In this document: positions 1-12,797 of the stretch, one piece after another
Layout of the letters: each line of letters begins with the position of its first letter
Position numbering within the stretch: the stretch's first letter is position 1
Origin: Krasilnikovozyma curviuscula
Taxonomy: Eukaryota; Basidiomycota; Tremellomycetes; Cystofilobasidiales; Mrakiaceae
Reading direction: 5' to 3'
Assembly (NCBI GenBank): GCA_014825775.1
Contig: MVAQ01000160.1
Location: forward strand, 1 to 49,422
Length of the DNA stretch: 49,422 bases
Position numbers and translations under genes: made by a program
Notes under the pieces: model-generated
What the model saw: only the letters and a program-made list of their open reading frames with translations
Databases searched by the model: none
What the model was told of the DNA's origin: nothing

Positions 1-4
1 TTAG

Positions 5-31
5 TTTTTTTTTTTTTTTTTTTTTTTTTTT
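5..31. repeat. T27 homopolymer in a RIM15 intron
   Basis: Twenty-seven consecutive T residues, about 60 nt upstream of the acceptor at 94. This lies in intron sequence and may act as a pyrimidine tract. Length is likely to vary between strains or with sequencing error. Confidence 0.9.
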
Positions 32-94
32 CGAAAAGCTTTTTCATTTGCAATTGAGTTTTTGGTTTGACATTATCATTTGTAATTGTGATAG

Positions 95-3000
95 GTGCTC
101 CGATCGGAAGACGACTTTGAGCCAGGTCCGAAGTTTGATGAGATGGAAGGGAGTGGCATGCTCATGAATGACAGGATGACTGGTATACCATCCCACACCA
201 TGTGGGTCATCAAACCAGTACCTCAATCTCAGGACAATGCCCCGGAGCCCAGCGTCATTGGGGAACCACCTGCAACTGCCGGCCTCGGCTTGGGAATGTT
301 CCCTAGGGCGGCAGACGCGCCGTTGGGATTCCCTCAAGGATCAGATTTCTCAATGACTAGTGTTCTCTGTCGTATTTGTGAGCGTCAAGTTCCTGCTTGG
401 TACTTTGAGAAACACAACGAAACGTGTCACGAAGTACATCGATTGGAGGCAGATATTGCAGACCGAAACGAACAAGCCAACGACTTACTCGCCAAAGCAG
501 TGGAACTTCTTGGTTCTCTTCAGGCGCTGTCTTCCTCTACTCCATCTCAGTACCGTGGTGTACCGTTGCTTACACTATCCCGCGTCCCTTCTCCCGTTCA
601 CTCCACAACTACGGAAGGGTCACTCTCCCTTTCCTCACCCGCTCGGCAAAGTGAACCCATTCAGCCGCTCCAAGTTCTAGTCATCAAGGAGGTAATTGAA
701 GTACTCAAAATGGTCATCGATATTTCCACCCCTTCTATCAAAGAAGAATCTACCGAGATACCGATAGAGCAGCAGCGCTTATTGTCCCCTCACTCCGAGT
801 CCAATCTGTCCTTCTCAAAAACCTGGACAAAGCCTTTAACGGAAGATGCATCTCTCAATCTACTCATTGAAGATGCCGCTGCTGCGGTGAGAAACAAGAT
901 CAACGCCATCAACAGGTTACGAAACACGATCGTCTACTCGGAGAGGGTTCGGCACGAATGGGAAGAAAAAGTTGAGAAAACTCTTGCTGCTCTATCTGAA
1001 GAAGGGGAAAGCAATGAGTCAGATGTATCTCTCTCTCAATCCGGCCACGATGAACAATCCGGCGGTGAAGATGAGCAGGCTACAGGTACTGCAACAACAC
1101 CATCTGGACTGTCACAGGCCACCCAGCCATTGCAACCTTCTCCAACATTTACAACACCCGACCTATCGCTCACCTCGGCATTTTTTGGTCTTCCTCCCAC
1201 AACTAATTCTACAGCATCTACGACAGCGATCCAGTCAGAGCCACCAACCTTGTCGAAGGCGTCCGCCGCAACTACTGCACCTAGGAGGTTTAGCCGTCAA
1301 AAATCTTTCGACCCCTCATTTTTATCTACACCCCCACTTTCTCCATCTGTTGGTGCCCACAACAGTACTTCACCCAACCGACAACGCGCACTGTCATCCG
1401 GAAGATTATCACTTGGGATGGACGCACCTTCGTCTCCTCGACTCCCATCTGTCACGCCAGCTTCAAGGTCTACTCCCATTTCTATTAAGGACTTTGAAAT
1501 TATCAAGCCTATCAGTAAAGGAGCATTCGGTTCGGTGTACCTTACGAGAAAGCGGGCGACTGGAGATTATTTTGCCATGAAGGTCTTGAAAAAGTCTGAC
1601 ATGATTTCCAAAAACCAAATTACCAATGTCAAGGCTGAGAGGAAGATTTTAATGAACCAGGCTGAGTCACCGTACGTGGTGCGATTGTTCTTCACCTTTC
1701 AAAACAGTCATTACTTGTTCCTCGTCATGGAGTATTGTAAGTGTAAAGGTTCTGCTTTTTGGATACTATACTGATACCTTTTACTTGTTCCGCTGAAATA
1801 GTAAACGGTGGTGATTGTGCAGCTTTGATCAAAACTCTGGGTGGTCTTCCAGAAGAGTGGGTCAGGTCTTACATTGCTGAAGTGGTGCTGGGTCTAGAGT
1901 CTCTCCACGAGAAGGGAATTGTGCATCGGTACGTGTCACTAGTCTGATCATCCCAAACATACCATTTTTTACAGTCTTCTTCCACACTTTTAGTGACTTA
2001 AAACCTGACAACCTCCTCATCGACGCCAAGGGCCATCTGAAGCTCACTGATTTCGGGTTATCTCGAATTGGTCTGTTGGGTCGTCAGGCTGGAGGATCTC
2101 GCTTCACAGTACACCGTGGTGCTTCTCAGCAACGCAGTCGTGGTCGTCAACGCCCAACAATGTCGAGAGCTGCATCAGCAAGCTCAACGGAGTCGCCTCT
2201 GCTCTCTCCAGAGTCAGCAATGCCCAACCCGCCCCCGCTTTCCTCCTTGAGTCAATCATACTTCAATCAAATATCATCTGCCGACGAATCAAGCGGTTCG
2301 GAAGGAATGTCTGGTGTATTTCATAGGTCGAAGAAATCAGAAATCGCCACAAAGTCGAGTCCAGATAGCGGTACACCTGCTAGTACGGCTGGACCGGAGT
2401 CACACAAGTTTGTTGGAACAGTTGATTATGTCGCTCCTGAGAGTATTCTTGGACTGGGTGGAGATAATGTTTCTGTCGACTGGGTGCGTATTCTTCCAAT
2501 CATGTGAGATTGTGTGCAAAGCTGATTGTTCCCTTGCGTTAGTGGGCGCTTGGTGTCATCATGTACGAGTTCCTCTACGGGATTCCCCCTTTTAATGACA
2601 GTACAGCAGAGAAGGTCTTTGACAACATCGTGTCTCGTCGAATCCACTGGCCTGACGACGAAGACTATGAAGTGTCACCAGAAGCTCGAGACCTCATGGA
2701 ACGTCTCATGTGTCTTGACCCAATGAAACGACTTGGCTCTCGTGGAGCTCATGATATCAAACGCCATGCGTTCTTCCAAGGAATTGATTGGAGCACCATC
2801 AGTATTGCGCCGTCGGCCTTCATCCCTCAAAACACAGATGCACTATCAACTGACTACTTCGACGCCCGTGGTCTGGTGGAACTGCCGGAAGAATTTTCTG
2901 ATTTGAGACATGCACTAAATGATGCTGTTGAGGGTACTGCTCCTGGTGCGGCTGCTACTCGTCTTCAACCTCCTAGTGCCGACGATTTTGGCGCGTTCAC

Positions 3001-4172
3001 TTTCCGGAACCTGTCAGCTAGTAAAGCTGCAAACGATCAAGTAGTGCAGGAAATGAGTGCGTTGAGCTTATCGGTCTACCTTTAATGTCGATCAGAACTA
3101 ATATACCCCTTCTCTGAACTCATGTCTATCGCAGAGGCGACCGCTGCCCTTCTACCGGCGTCTTCCTCCTCTTCAGAGATCTCAGCTATTCTCTCACCAC
3201 ACGAGCGACGGAAATCAATCACCCAGCGAAAACGTCCGAAAGGTCCCTTTCCACCAGGCGATCCACGAGCGTTCCTTGCGCATCCACCGTCCCCAGCGAC
3301 TTCCGCGACCTCTTCATCCTCGTCCAACCTGCCCGTCATGTCCCCAGGGGGGAGTGGTGGTGGTGGTAACGGTCACTTCCGTCGCACATCGGATGTCGAA
3401 CGTATACGAGAGGCAGAGAACGACATCATCCGCCGCTCGAGCCTACCGAGCCGCTTGCGCACTGCAAGCGTATCGGTGTCAAGCACCGGTGATGGGGGCA
3501 GTAGTAGTGGTCTAAGCAGCGCGTTGAGCCCTCCAAGTACGGCGAGTAGTCCGAATAGTAGTTCTGTCACCCAGCCGACGCCCAAGCACTCAAGGGTACA
3601 TGCGCTGTTGGCGGAGGATAACCCGTTCGTGTTCTAACCATTGTGAAATTCGTTACTGGTCTTACTGACGCTTCTGTCCCTTTTCAGTGTATCAATGAAG
3701 ATTGCTTTTACTATCCTCACCAAATTGGGAATCGAGTGTGCTACCGTTACCAACGGATCCGATGCTCTGGCCGTTGCGAGTGCTTGTCGTGAGTTCAATT
3801 CCCCGTTGCGACGATGCTGTCGAGACTTGAGATCTGACTTTCGCCGTGTCGTAGCTTTTGATGTTCTCTTCTTCGATTTGAGACTTCCTCACATGGACGG
3901 AGACTATGTTGCCCGTTACCTCAAGTCTGTCGTTGGCCCCAACTCTGAAACACCGAGTAAGCTCCTCTCCAACGTTCCGTAAGCGATATCCTGCAGACTA
4001 ATTCTTCCTCATCGCAGTCGTGGCCGTTACCTCATTTACTGAAGAAGAGGTGTTCCTGTCTGAACAAGGCACCCTTTTCTCTGCCGTCGTCTCGAAACCC
4101 GTCAGCAAAGAATCGTTGCTCAAGGTCCTCCTCAAACTCGGGTTCAAAGTTGGTGCAACAGTACCCAGCTAG
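95..4172 (+). CDS. RIM15: Rim15-type serine/threonine kinase with receiver domain (5' end missing)
   Basis: Nutrient and stress-responsive AGC-family kinase of the Rim15/Cek1/Greatwall group, which promotes quiescence entry. About 1,206 residues are visible; the N-terminus lies outside the window. Exon starts right after an ATAG acceptor at 94, and the in-frame codon before it is a stop. My exons are 95-1736, 1802-1928, 1994-2483, 2543-3056, 3135-3624, 3688-3788, 3855-3956 and 4018-4172, totalling an exact multiple of three. In order: a C2HC finger (CRIC...H...C, near 365-430), a low-complexity Ser/Pro region, and the kinase (AMK lysine, HRDLKPDN and VAPES each present, DFG present). About 120 Ser-rich residues separate DFG from VAPES, typical of this family. 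A C-terminal receiver follows (AEDNP, phosphoacceptor Asp in FFDLRLP, Lys in SKP). The 3057-3134 intron is the least certain; the donor at 3625 is GTTCGT. Any PAS domain would lie upstream. Confidence 0.93.
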
Positions 4173-4724
4173 ACCAAAAAAATTGGTTCCTTCACTATCT
4201 CATACGATACTTTGCTACCTATGTACGATAACGTTCATGACCATCTTGGGACCTACTCTTTGTTTTTTTGTCCTCAATTTCTTATATGGTTACTTTCTGA
4301 TTTGATTTTCTTTTTCTTTTGCTTCATTTGCTCCACGTTTTTGAGTTTGTTTTTCTGAACGTTGTAATGTTTACACAGTTACGGACTTACCTCTCAGCTT
4401 TTTTGTATGATACAAAGATTGTACTTTTGTTTACATCTACTGGCAAGCAGCGGAGTTTCCCACATCTGACTAGAGAAAAAACCCATCAAACCTTGACATA
4501 TGTAAACTTACTCCTCCCATGTGCTTCTCTTATTTTTGTCGGCTTACGCCAGCAAGTATTGACCTTCACGGCGGCTTGAAGTGGCGGTAGAAGCTGAGCT
4601 AAGTTTCCGGTGGACTGTATCAGGGAAGCGACATCACCGACCAACGCTTCTAACGCTCAACCCCCCAACTTCGACAGGACATTCTCCTTGAGAAGTTGAA
4701 CTGGGCCTTTCACTTTACATTACA
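4173..4724. other. Intergenic, RIM15 to DUF2985 gene
   Basis: No coding signal that I trust. The first half is T-rich (a T7 run near 4261 and several TTTTCTTT stretches), as expected of a 3' end. The second half would hold the promoter and leader of the next gene. I recognise no specific site. Confidence 0.6.
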
Positions 4725-7700
4725 ATGCCTTCTGTCCGAGTGTGAGTTCCCCTCAGCTATTTATCTCAGCAACACCAGCTTACTCAATGCTTGTTTTTCC
4801 CTCTTCCAGCCGTCGCAGCACCTTCTCCCAGATTCCAGATCGAAACGACAATGTAGGAGACAACAGAGGGTCCATACCCATATCCCAGTTGCCCACCAGC
4901 AGGCCAGGTACAATGCGAAGGAACCCTTCATCCTCTGCATTCTTGGAGCCGGGTCGAGCGACGAACTCGCCTCTCCCTCACGAAGGGGGTCCTCACGCAT
5001 CAGCAGAGACTCCTGTGGGTAACACAGCAGTAGGACGGTCCAGGTCAGGTACCACGACGAGCTACTTTGGATCAGGGGCGACAGCGCCTGGAAATGGGTT
5101 AGCGGGTGGCACCCCTCGTCGAGCCCGTTCTAGGACGGTACAGTCGATTTTCAAAGACAGGGACGACGCTGCTGTTGCCCTCATCGGACGCACAGACGTT
5201 CTTCGTAGAGGGAGCAATGCTTCCACTGGATCCCCATCTCGGCAGGCGTCCATCAGGTCCCATGGACCCCCGGTAGAACTCGTGCAGGTCGACGTACCCC
5301 ACGACGACGGCATTCTCGAGACTGAGTTTGAGAACGAGCAGGCAGAGGAAGAAGGTCTACCTCACCCTGCTGAGGAAGGGGATTTGCATCACGATGGTGA
5401 GTTTGGGACAAGTGTCGCTCCTTCTCTTATCTCAAGGGTGGGACTGATCAAACTATCGTCGAATTCAGATGTCGTTGATCACCTGGACGTTGTCGACCCA
5501 GCAGTATCAATGGTATCACATCTTCAGAACATGAGTCAGTGGCTTTTAAGTTCAAAATCTTCTTGTAGAAGAACTGTTACTGATGGATGTTTCTGGGCAA
5601 ACATAGCGTCTGGAATCATGCTCCCGGCATTCCTGATGCCGTCTATCACTCTCAACCTACCTCCAACACCAAGCGACTCCGAAGAGGACCTTACAGAACC
5701 AAGAGCGTACGTTGATTCTCTTTGGATACGTTGCCCTCTGTTGCTTCTTCTGACACATGTCGTCAATCAGCGTCGAGCCGCTCTCCATTGCTGACGTTGA
5801 TGCAGGCAGAGGAGGCTCGAGGAGGAACACAGTCACCTCGAGAAGAGGTACCATTACTGGAGGACGGCCGAGGGCAGCGTCGAGGGCGTCGAGGATCTCA
5901 GGCGCGGGGTCATACGTGTCGGTGCACGAGGATGATCTGGATCGACATGTCGTCAATGTGTTGAGAAAGGTCAGCTCTCATTTTTATTTTTATTTTGTTC
6001 TTTCCCTCCTAGGGTTTGAAGAACTGAACTTTATTGGTTGGTACAGAGAGATCAAGCGAAGAGACTACTGAGGGGGTTGTGGGCGTTCTTGAAGACTCGT
6101 AAGCCCCAAAGTGCTCCATGATGAGGAGCAATGTGCTCACCTGAGCTTCTTCTCTTTCTAGCTATGGGAATTGTGGTTGCTTTCTGTAAACTCATTGTGT
6201 TCATTCAAAGCCCCAATTACCCTACCGTTCTAATGTTTTGACATTTTTCGCAGATGGATTCAACGTTGTCTTTTGGGGAGCCGCTGTGAGTATTTTTTTT
6301 TTCTGCCGTTCTGACCGTCACATCATCAGCTTAAGCTTCTTTCTCTTGATGTTTAAGATCGTCTTCTTTGTATGTTTTGTTCGCTGCTTCGGAGGAGAGG
6401 AAAACTTCTAACGTGGTGACTTTCACAGTTGGCAAAGATAATCAATTTACACAACAAATACAAGCAGGATCTTTGGGTTGGTGAGTGAACTCTAACTTAC
6501 TAGTAGTGCACCTTCATCTCTCTGAGTCCTCCTGCTGTTCAGAAATAACATCTCAGGTCGTCAACGGTCTCTTCACGTTCGTTATTCCTTAGCCGTTCTT
6601 CTTCAACTCTTGCTGACATCCTTCTCCCCCACACAGCATCACTGGTATCGGACTCCTTCCCTTCAGAATCATTGACACCTACAGGATGTTCATCATCTGG
6701 CGTCTAAAGCGCCTCTCCCTGCGCTTACGCGCACAACGAGGCTTACCAATGTGCGAGAACCCAGACGACTTGCCTGATCCTCTGCTCGATCCGAACTTCA
6801 TCCCCGTGCTGACAGAGAAGCAACAGGCTACTTTAGCGTATCAGCAGCAGAAATTTCAGGCAAGTCAAAGTTGGTACAGGCCCCATGCTACAGATGTGAG
6901 TTCCTGGCTTTTGTCAGGGTTGAGATTATCTGAGCTGACAAAAAAATGTCGATCTGCTCCACAGACCCACACGGTCAGTCACTGTTTCAGCCTCTCCTGA
7001 AATGCACTGTACTGACGGTGATCTTCTGCTCCTTTCTTCAAGGCATTTCCCATCTCATACGCTCTCTGGAATACGCTGCTGATGGATGGCAATTCCTTCT
7101 TCCAAGTATGTGCCCGGCTCACTCTCGTGGTAGACACCTCTTCCCACTTAACGTTTATTGATCCCTCTCTGATTGGTCAGGTTATCTTGTGCTGCTGTAT
7201 GTGGTCTCTCAGTACTTACAGCGGCGGGCGAATTTGTCTACGAATGGGCACGACCGCTGTCAGACCTCCTTGGACCACTGGTGAGTTGAATCTACCCCTA
7301 AGTCATCGTTTGAAATGATGCTTAATATAAACTCTTTTCTGCTATTGCTGCATCATCATCGCTCAGGTTGTTTGAGTAAGTCGCTTCATTTCCTCAAGAG
7401 GCCCGTGTCGCAATCTCACTCGCCCCGAATGAATTCCTGTACTAACGTTCCCACGTCCCTAACCTTCTTCTCAGTTCCTTTTTCATTCCTGTGCGGTATT
7501 GGCGCAGCAGTGCTTATCTGGCAGGGTGGTGAGAAGAGTAAAAAAGTGGCTGCGGTCGAAACGAAGCTTCGTCTCGCGCTCGGAATGAACGATTTTGACG
7601 AGGAAGGAGTTTTGGCTTCTGCTGAAGAGGGTACGATGACGAATGTGAACGCTCCACTCATACAACATGGATCGGTGAGGAGTACCAAGGGCAGAGAGAT

Positions 7701-7806
7701 GGTGTTTATCGATGCGCCGCCGGAGAAAGATACGTTGGAGGAGGTCGATGAGCCCCAGGAGGATACGGCGGAGGGTAGTGATAAGGAAACTCACAATCAC
7801 AAGTAG
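4725..7806 (+). CDS. DUF2985 integral membrane protein
   Basis: Fungal multi-pass membrane protein of the DUF2985 family; the molecular function is unknown. It starts with a 17-nt coding exon at 4725-4741 (M P S V R), then GTGAGT; the next exon at 4810 continues in frame (RRSTFSQIP). The first ~350 residues are polar, Ser/Arg/Gly-rich and probably cytosolic. The membrane domain follows: a helix around GIVVAFYGFNVVFWGAA, then the family-typical stretch DLWVEITSQVVNGLFTITG with LLPFRIIDTYRMF. Later helices lie near 7050-7280 and 7470-7530 (FSFLCGIGAAVLIWQGG). The tail is acidic and ends at TAG 7804-7806. Many very short exons occur, including a 12-nt exon at 6358-6369. Splicing between 7190 and 7480 is uncertain; the RPPWTTG frame fits the family but leaves about 15 extra residues. 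Confidence 0.8.
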
Positions 7807-8344
7807 TGAGACAGCTTCGGGTCTCTTCTATAAGTCTCTTGTACGAGACCGGTGTAAACGTAGGCCGTGCTCTTGTGTGTATACGTGTATGTGTTTTTGA
7901 TCGCGTATTCGACGCCCACACGTCAGTCTCTATCTGTAACTCAGGTCCCTTCCTGTACTGTCGCTCCCGATACCCTGCACTGTTTCTGTTGCGAAAAGTC
8001 TCTACGGACGTTACTTGCTCCTGCAAAGCCCATGAAAATGAAATGGAATGGAACCACGGCGAACGACCGGCGCTTGGTGTGCAAGGAGTGTCCTCGTCTC
8101 CCATTGGGCTTTGTGTGTGTTGTCCCGCCCGGCGGACGGCGAGCGCTGTGAGCGTGTGGGGTTGGCAGGGCACACAAGCGTTGGCCAGTGGCTTACAGCG
8201 CGGGGAGTAAGCGACCGGAGTTGTCGATCAGTCCCTCCTTATCAAGGATCGCCGCTTTCACGCTAAAATAAACAGGGCGGTTTCTCTGTTCTTCTTGGTC
8301 TTTTTCTTCCCTTACAACCACATCCCTTCTTCAAATTTTCCAAG
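7807..8344. other. Intergenic, DUF2985 gene to permease
   Basis: No gene recognised. There is a TG/TA-rich stretch at about 7874-7893. One CTTATC (GATAAG on the other strand) lies at 8238-8243, about 100 nt before the permease ATG; it fits a nitrogen-regulatory GATA-factor site but one hexamer can occur by chance. AATAAA lies at 8267-8272. A pyrimidine-rich leader runs up to the ATG. Confidence 0.5.
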
Positions 8345-11300
8345 ATGGATGAAAAACCTATCGACATCGAGAAGACCACCCCTTCAGCCCATGTTTCTCC
8401 GGCTCACGCTCATGCTTACGGAGAAAACATTCCTGAGCATGCCTTGCTCAAACGTACTATGAAACCAAGGTCCGTTTTCCCACATCTGTTGAACAACGGA
8501 TCCAAACTGAAGCGTCTAATTCTTCCCCGATCCTCGTTTTTGGTTTCCAGACACATCGCTGTGAGTCGTTTGCTGATGTTTGCTCTTTATCAATGGCTCA
8601 AGGACCCCGTGGGAACATTGGAACGAGTTTTCAATGTTTACCCCTTCCATCGCTCTGTGTTTCCGTCACCCTTTTTGCTCCTGGAGCTGACTTGTTTACT
8701 GCACCGCTGTTGATCACGCTCATTCTAGCTCATTTCCCTGTGAGTTCAGTGGTGTCTCCTAATCTTTGCTACGTGTGGCGCGGCGCTCCCAAATCTGTCC
8801 CAAAACACGTTCTTCAACGATGTTGACTCAAGTTTCCACGGTTTCTCTTGGTACTTATTTCTGATCCGTTCTTATCATTATTCGTTTCAAAGCGGTGGTG
8901 TCATTGGTACTGGTGCGTGGAATCTTCGCTTGAAACACTGTGTCTCCTGAGAGGGCGACTCGCTCGATCTTGGGCCGCAGTATCGTTGCTTGCGCTGGCT
9001 GATAAGATTTCCCTCTGCTTCTTTCTTGTTTTCCTAGGTCTCTTCTTGGGTGCTGGTACTGCTCTTAAGAATGGTGGACCACTTGGTGAGTGCACACTCT
9101 GCATTTCCACTCTTGCTGCCGCCGCCTTTCGATGCTAACATTTTTCAAATCGTCAGGGCTCTTCTTGGGATACTCTATTGTGGGAACAATTTGCGTTGCC
9201 ATGATGGTTGGACTTGGAGAGATGAGTAGGTCAAAGTGAATTTGTTCAGCTGTACGGATGGAGATCGCTGACGAACTGGTCGCATTTCACTATCAGTCTC
9301 TTTTCTACCTATTGAGTATGTCAGACTCTCTACCACATTCACAAGAGCTTTAGCTGACCATTTGGCACCTTCTTGATATCAGGGGGCGAGTCCAGCTTTT
9401 CTACAAGCTTTTCAACAACATTGTGAGAAACTTCAGCTGATAAAAGCACCCCTGTTTCCTTTAGTGGTCACATAGCCCTTGCTGCCAGATTCGTCGATCC
9501 AACTTTCTCTTGTACGTAGGAAATCATCAGGTTTTGTTGTTCGAAACTGCCTGTATCTGACAAAATGTATCGTAACAGTCGCCATGGCCATCAACTACGC
9601 CATGACTGTGAGTTCCTGCCATTATTCCTGACGTCTGACCAGTTACACTGACTAAATTTCTATAATCATTGTTGAAATAGTGGTTGACTATCTGTAATAA
9701 TTTATTCTGCCCCTTCGAGATCTTCGCCGATATCACTCCTGACAGATTGCTGTTTTTTAGTACCTGCTGAATTGTCTGCTTGCGCGTGAGTATCTGCCTA
9801 GTCGTTCCGGCCGACGAGTAGAACTGACTTTCCTTTAATAGCGTTCTGATCGCCTACTGGCTTCCTAGTATGTTTCAAAAGATGTAAATATTCTGTGGGC
9901 TGTTCTTACTAACGACCCGCTCGCTGCTTCCAGACGTCAACCCAGCTGCTTGGTGAGTTGTTGGTCGATCCCGTGAATGCAGCATATGAGTTGACACCGC
10001 CCACTTCGCTTTAGGATATCCATCTGCCTCGTCGTCGTCACTGGTATCAACTGTTTTGGTGCTCGAGGCTATGGAGAAGCCGAGTTTATCTGTAAGTGCC
10101 CTACCGCAACTTATTTTTCGGCCCAGTTCTCAACTGTTTGTCCTTCGTATTACCACATCAGTCGCATCCCTCAAAATCATCCTTGTCGTTGGAGTCTTCT
10201 TCTTGTCTATCGCTATTGATACAGGTGCTGGCCCAACAGGATCCTACATCGGTGCTAAATACTGGGTAAGTTGTCATGGCTCAATCGTTATTGCACTCTA
10301 CTGACCACTGGTTCTCAAAGCACGACCCAGGGCCTTTTGTTCAATATTCCAATATCCCTGGTTCTCTCGGACGATTCCTCGGGTGGGTAAAAAAAAAGAC
10401 TCGTCATGTAACACCACTCAATACTGACACGATCTGGGGATTCTAGATTCTGGGCCGTCCTGACACAGGCTGGTTTCTCTTACATTGGTACTGAAGTGCG
10501 TATGCGTATGCGTTGGAGATATTTTTAACTTGGAACTGACGTAAACATTATTTGACCGTCAGATCGTTGCTTTGACCGCTGGTGAATCAGAGAACCCTCG
10601 AAGATCCATGAAGCGTTCCATCAGCAGAGTCTACGTCAGAATCTGCCTGTTCTACATCGTCACCGTTTTTATGATTGGTGACTATATTCTACTCTTAATA
10701 AGACGTATCTTGTTGACTAACGCTTCTGCTGACACCCATCAGGTCTCATCGTTCCATCTAACAATGCCAAGTTGGGCGTACATAGTAATGCGTTTTCATC
10801 ACCCTTCGTCATTGCAACCCAGACGGCTGGAATAAAGGTATGCTTCATCGGTCCCTATTTTTTGGGTACACGAACGAACGTAGCTCACCAGGGCTTGTTT
10901 TCATTCAATCTCAACTTTCGCGCGTCATTACCGCTTGCTTTCGCTTCCCTTGACCACATAACTCTTTGACTAGGCTCTTCCTCATATTATCAACGCTGTA
11001 TTGCTCACTTCCGCTTGGTCTGCTGGCAGCGCGGACGTATATACGAGTTCCAGAACTCTTTACTCAATGGCTCTAAACCGTCAGCTCCCAGGTTCGTTCT
11101 CATCTCTGTTTCTTCTTCGCAGCTGCTGTGCCTCGTGCACCATATCAACAACGTATTTTGGAGTGGACTAGAACTGGTGTTGAAGTCACTCACGCCATTT
11201 TCTCCGTTGATTTGATCGCGCACACCTAGTAGACTGGTCGCTGACATTCCCTCGCTCTGTCTGTATCCCTCTTTTTCGAATGTAGCGATCTTCTTGAAGA

Positions 11301-12309
11301 CAACCAGTAATGGTTTACCATGGGTTTCTGTTGCAGTCAGTGTCTTGTTTGGTCTCTTAGCTTTCAGTAAGTGGGCTCCTTGAAGCGATCACCTTATACC
11401 AATAACATGTTCTCAACCTGTTCTTCAAATCAACTTTGAATAAACAGTGAGCGCTGGTTCGACTGGCGCAGGACAGGCCTTCGGATACCTCACAAAGTCA
11501 GTTGCTGGTCTCCTGTGGCACATTAGAAGTCGGAGGCGACTGACCCGCGTTGTTTCCCGCCGCCGATTTTTATTTCAGTCTAAACTCCGTTGCTGGACTT
11601 CTTTCATGGATGTCCATATCCATTACTTACCTCAGATTCAGAGCTGGTATGGATGCTCAAGGGTACGACCGTAACAGTCTGCCTTACAAATCTAGATTCG
11701 CCAAGGTCGGTGCTTGGTACTCGGGTCAGTGACATCTCATTACACAATCTTCAATCATCATTTAAGCTGCTGACTTTAAATCTAATGCTTCTCTTAGCTA
11801 TCTTCTGCTTCATCATCTGTTTCTTCTCTGGCTGGTCTGTTTTCTTGGATGGCAATTGGAATGCATCTACCTTTTTCAGGTAAGATTCGGGCCAATTTTC
11901 ATCTGCTGGTCACATATTTATATTATTTTGGTTTGTAGTAACTATGTTCCAATGGGTGTCGTGAGTTTTCTGTCTATCCCAGGTGTATCGAACGTCACTA
12001 ACCACACCTCTCCATTTCGTCTGTTTTAGTTTGTTCTCTCTATTATCGGAGGCAAGCTCATCTACAAGACGGCTCCAATGAGAGCAATAGACATGGATTT
12101 TGTAACTAACATCAAGTGAGTGCTAAATTTGGCCTACCTCGTCGCTTCTCTAACAGCCTAGCGCTTTCAGGGAAATTGAGGAAGCGGAATTCGAACCTAC
12201 CCCTCCAACTAACTTCTTTGCCAAGGTAAGGCATATTTCTCCCATTGAAACTAGAAATAGCGCTAATCCCTTCACCCGTTCCTGCCAGATCTGGGACCAC
12301 ATTATCTAG
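8345..12309 (+). CDS. Amino acid permease (YAT/GAP type, APC superfamily)
   Basis: Plasma-membrane proton/amino acid symporter of the fungal YAT family, roughly 560 residues with about 12 membrane helices. The spliced protein reads TMKPRHIALISLGGVIGTG at TM1, then FLGAGTALKNGGPLG and the motif RFVDPTFSFAMAINYAMTW. PAELSACAVLIAYW, the GFSYIGTE helix, ALTAGESENPRRS and the SADVYTSSRTLYSMA motif follow; each matches conserved family blocks. Stop TAG is at 12307-12309. The gene is split into about 25 exons, several tiny: 8551-8560 (10 nt), 8729-8739 (11 nt), 8893-8912 (20 nt) and 9681-9693 (13 nt), and a possible 3-nt exon at 9383-9385. An automatic gene caller would probably misannotate it. Substrate cannot be read from sequence. 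A GATA-type hexamer upstream is compatible with nitrogen control. Confidence 0.88.
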
Positions 12310-12797
12310 ATGACGCACGTCGCGCCGTCGCCGATCGTTTGATGAGATCTGTGAGGGTAGAGAAGGTCGAACATGGGTTTACAAACAAATTCGCTATCCT
12401 TAACATCCTATTGTTTATCTTTCATCTTTGTAGACAGAAGACCCGTGCAGCTTGGTCTCATGCTTAAATTTGTGATCTCATCTCTTTTGAGGTACGATGC
12501 TGAAAGACATGACGCAAGCTCTTGACTTCTCAATAACTATCAGCGTTTATCCGATCATTATTTGATGGTAATGGTTTTGCATCTTTTCCTGCTTAAATTG
12601 AGCTAGATTTGTTTACACTTCGCAGCTTTTCTTAGTGGCGGGGTCCAACTAACGATCAAAGCTGTAACCTCGGATAATAGAATTGATCAGAAACAACCTA
12701 GAAATTGTTTGACTTCTGCTGTTGTCAGTCTCCCGCTTTGCCCTTCGTCATCACGGCTAGAGAACACTCACGAATTTTCTCCTCATTTATCCAGAAA
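12310..12797. other. Intergenic, permease to DPH6
   Basis: A 488-bp A/T-leaning gap that would hold the permease 3' UTR and the DPH6 promoter. I see no additional coding or RNA gene. The reading frame upstream of the DPH6 ATG is open but has no family similarity. Confidence 0.5.

Noticed and set aside
95..1774. RIM15 start at position 95
   Set aside because: The codon is GTG preceded by an ATAG acceptor and intron-like T-rich sequence; the true start lies upstream of the window.
6118..6145. C/D box snoRNA suggested by ATGATGA and CTGA in a DUF2985 intron
   Set aside because: The boxes are only about 20 nt apart, with no room for guide sequence and no terminal stem.
9661..9760. Exon continuing through CNNLFCPFEIFADITPDRLL in the permease
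   Set aside because: Splicing the 13-nt exon 9681-9693 to the exon at 9761 gives the family motif WLTILPAELSA, so the intervening open stretch is more likely intron.
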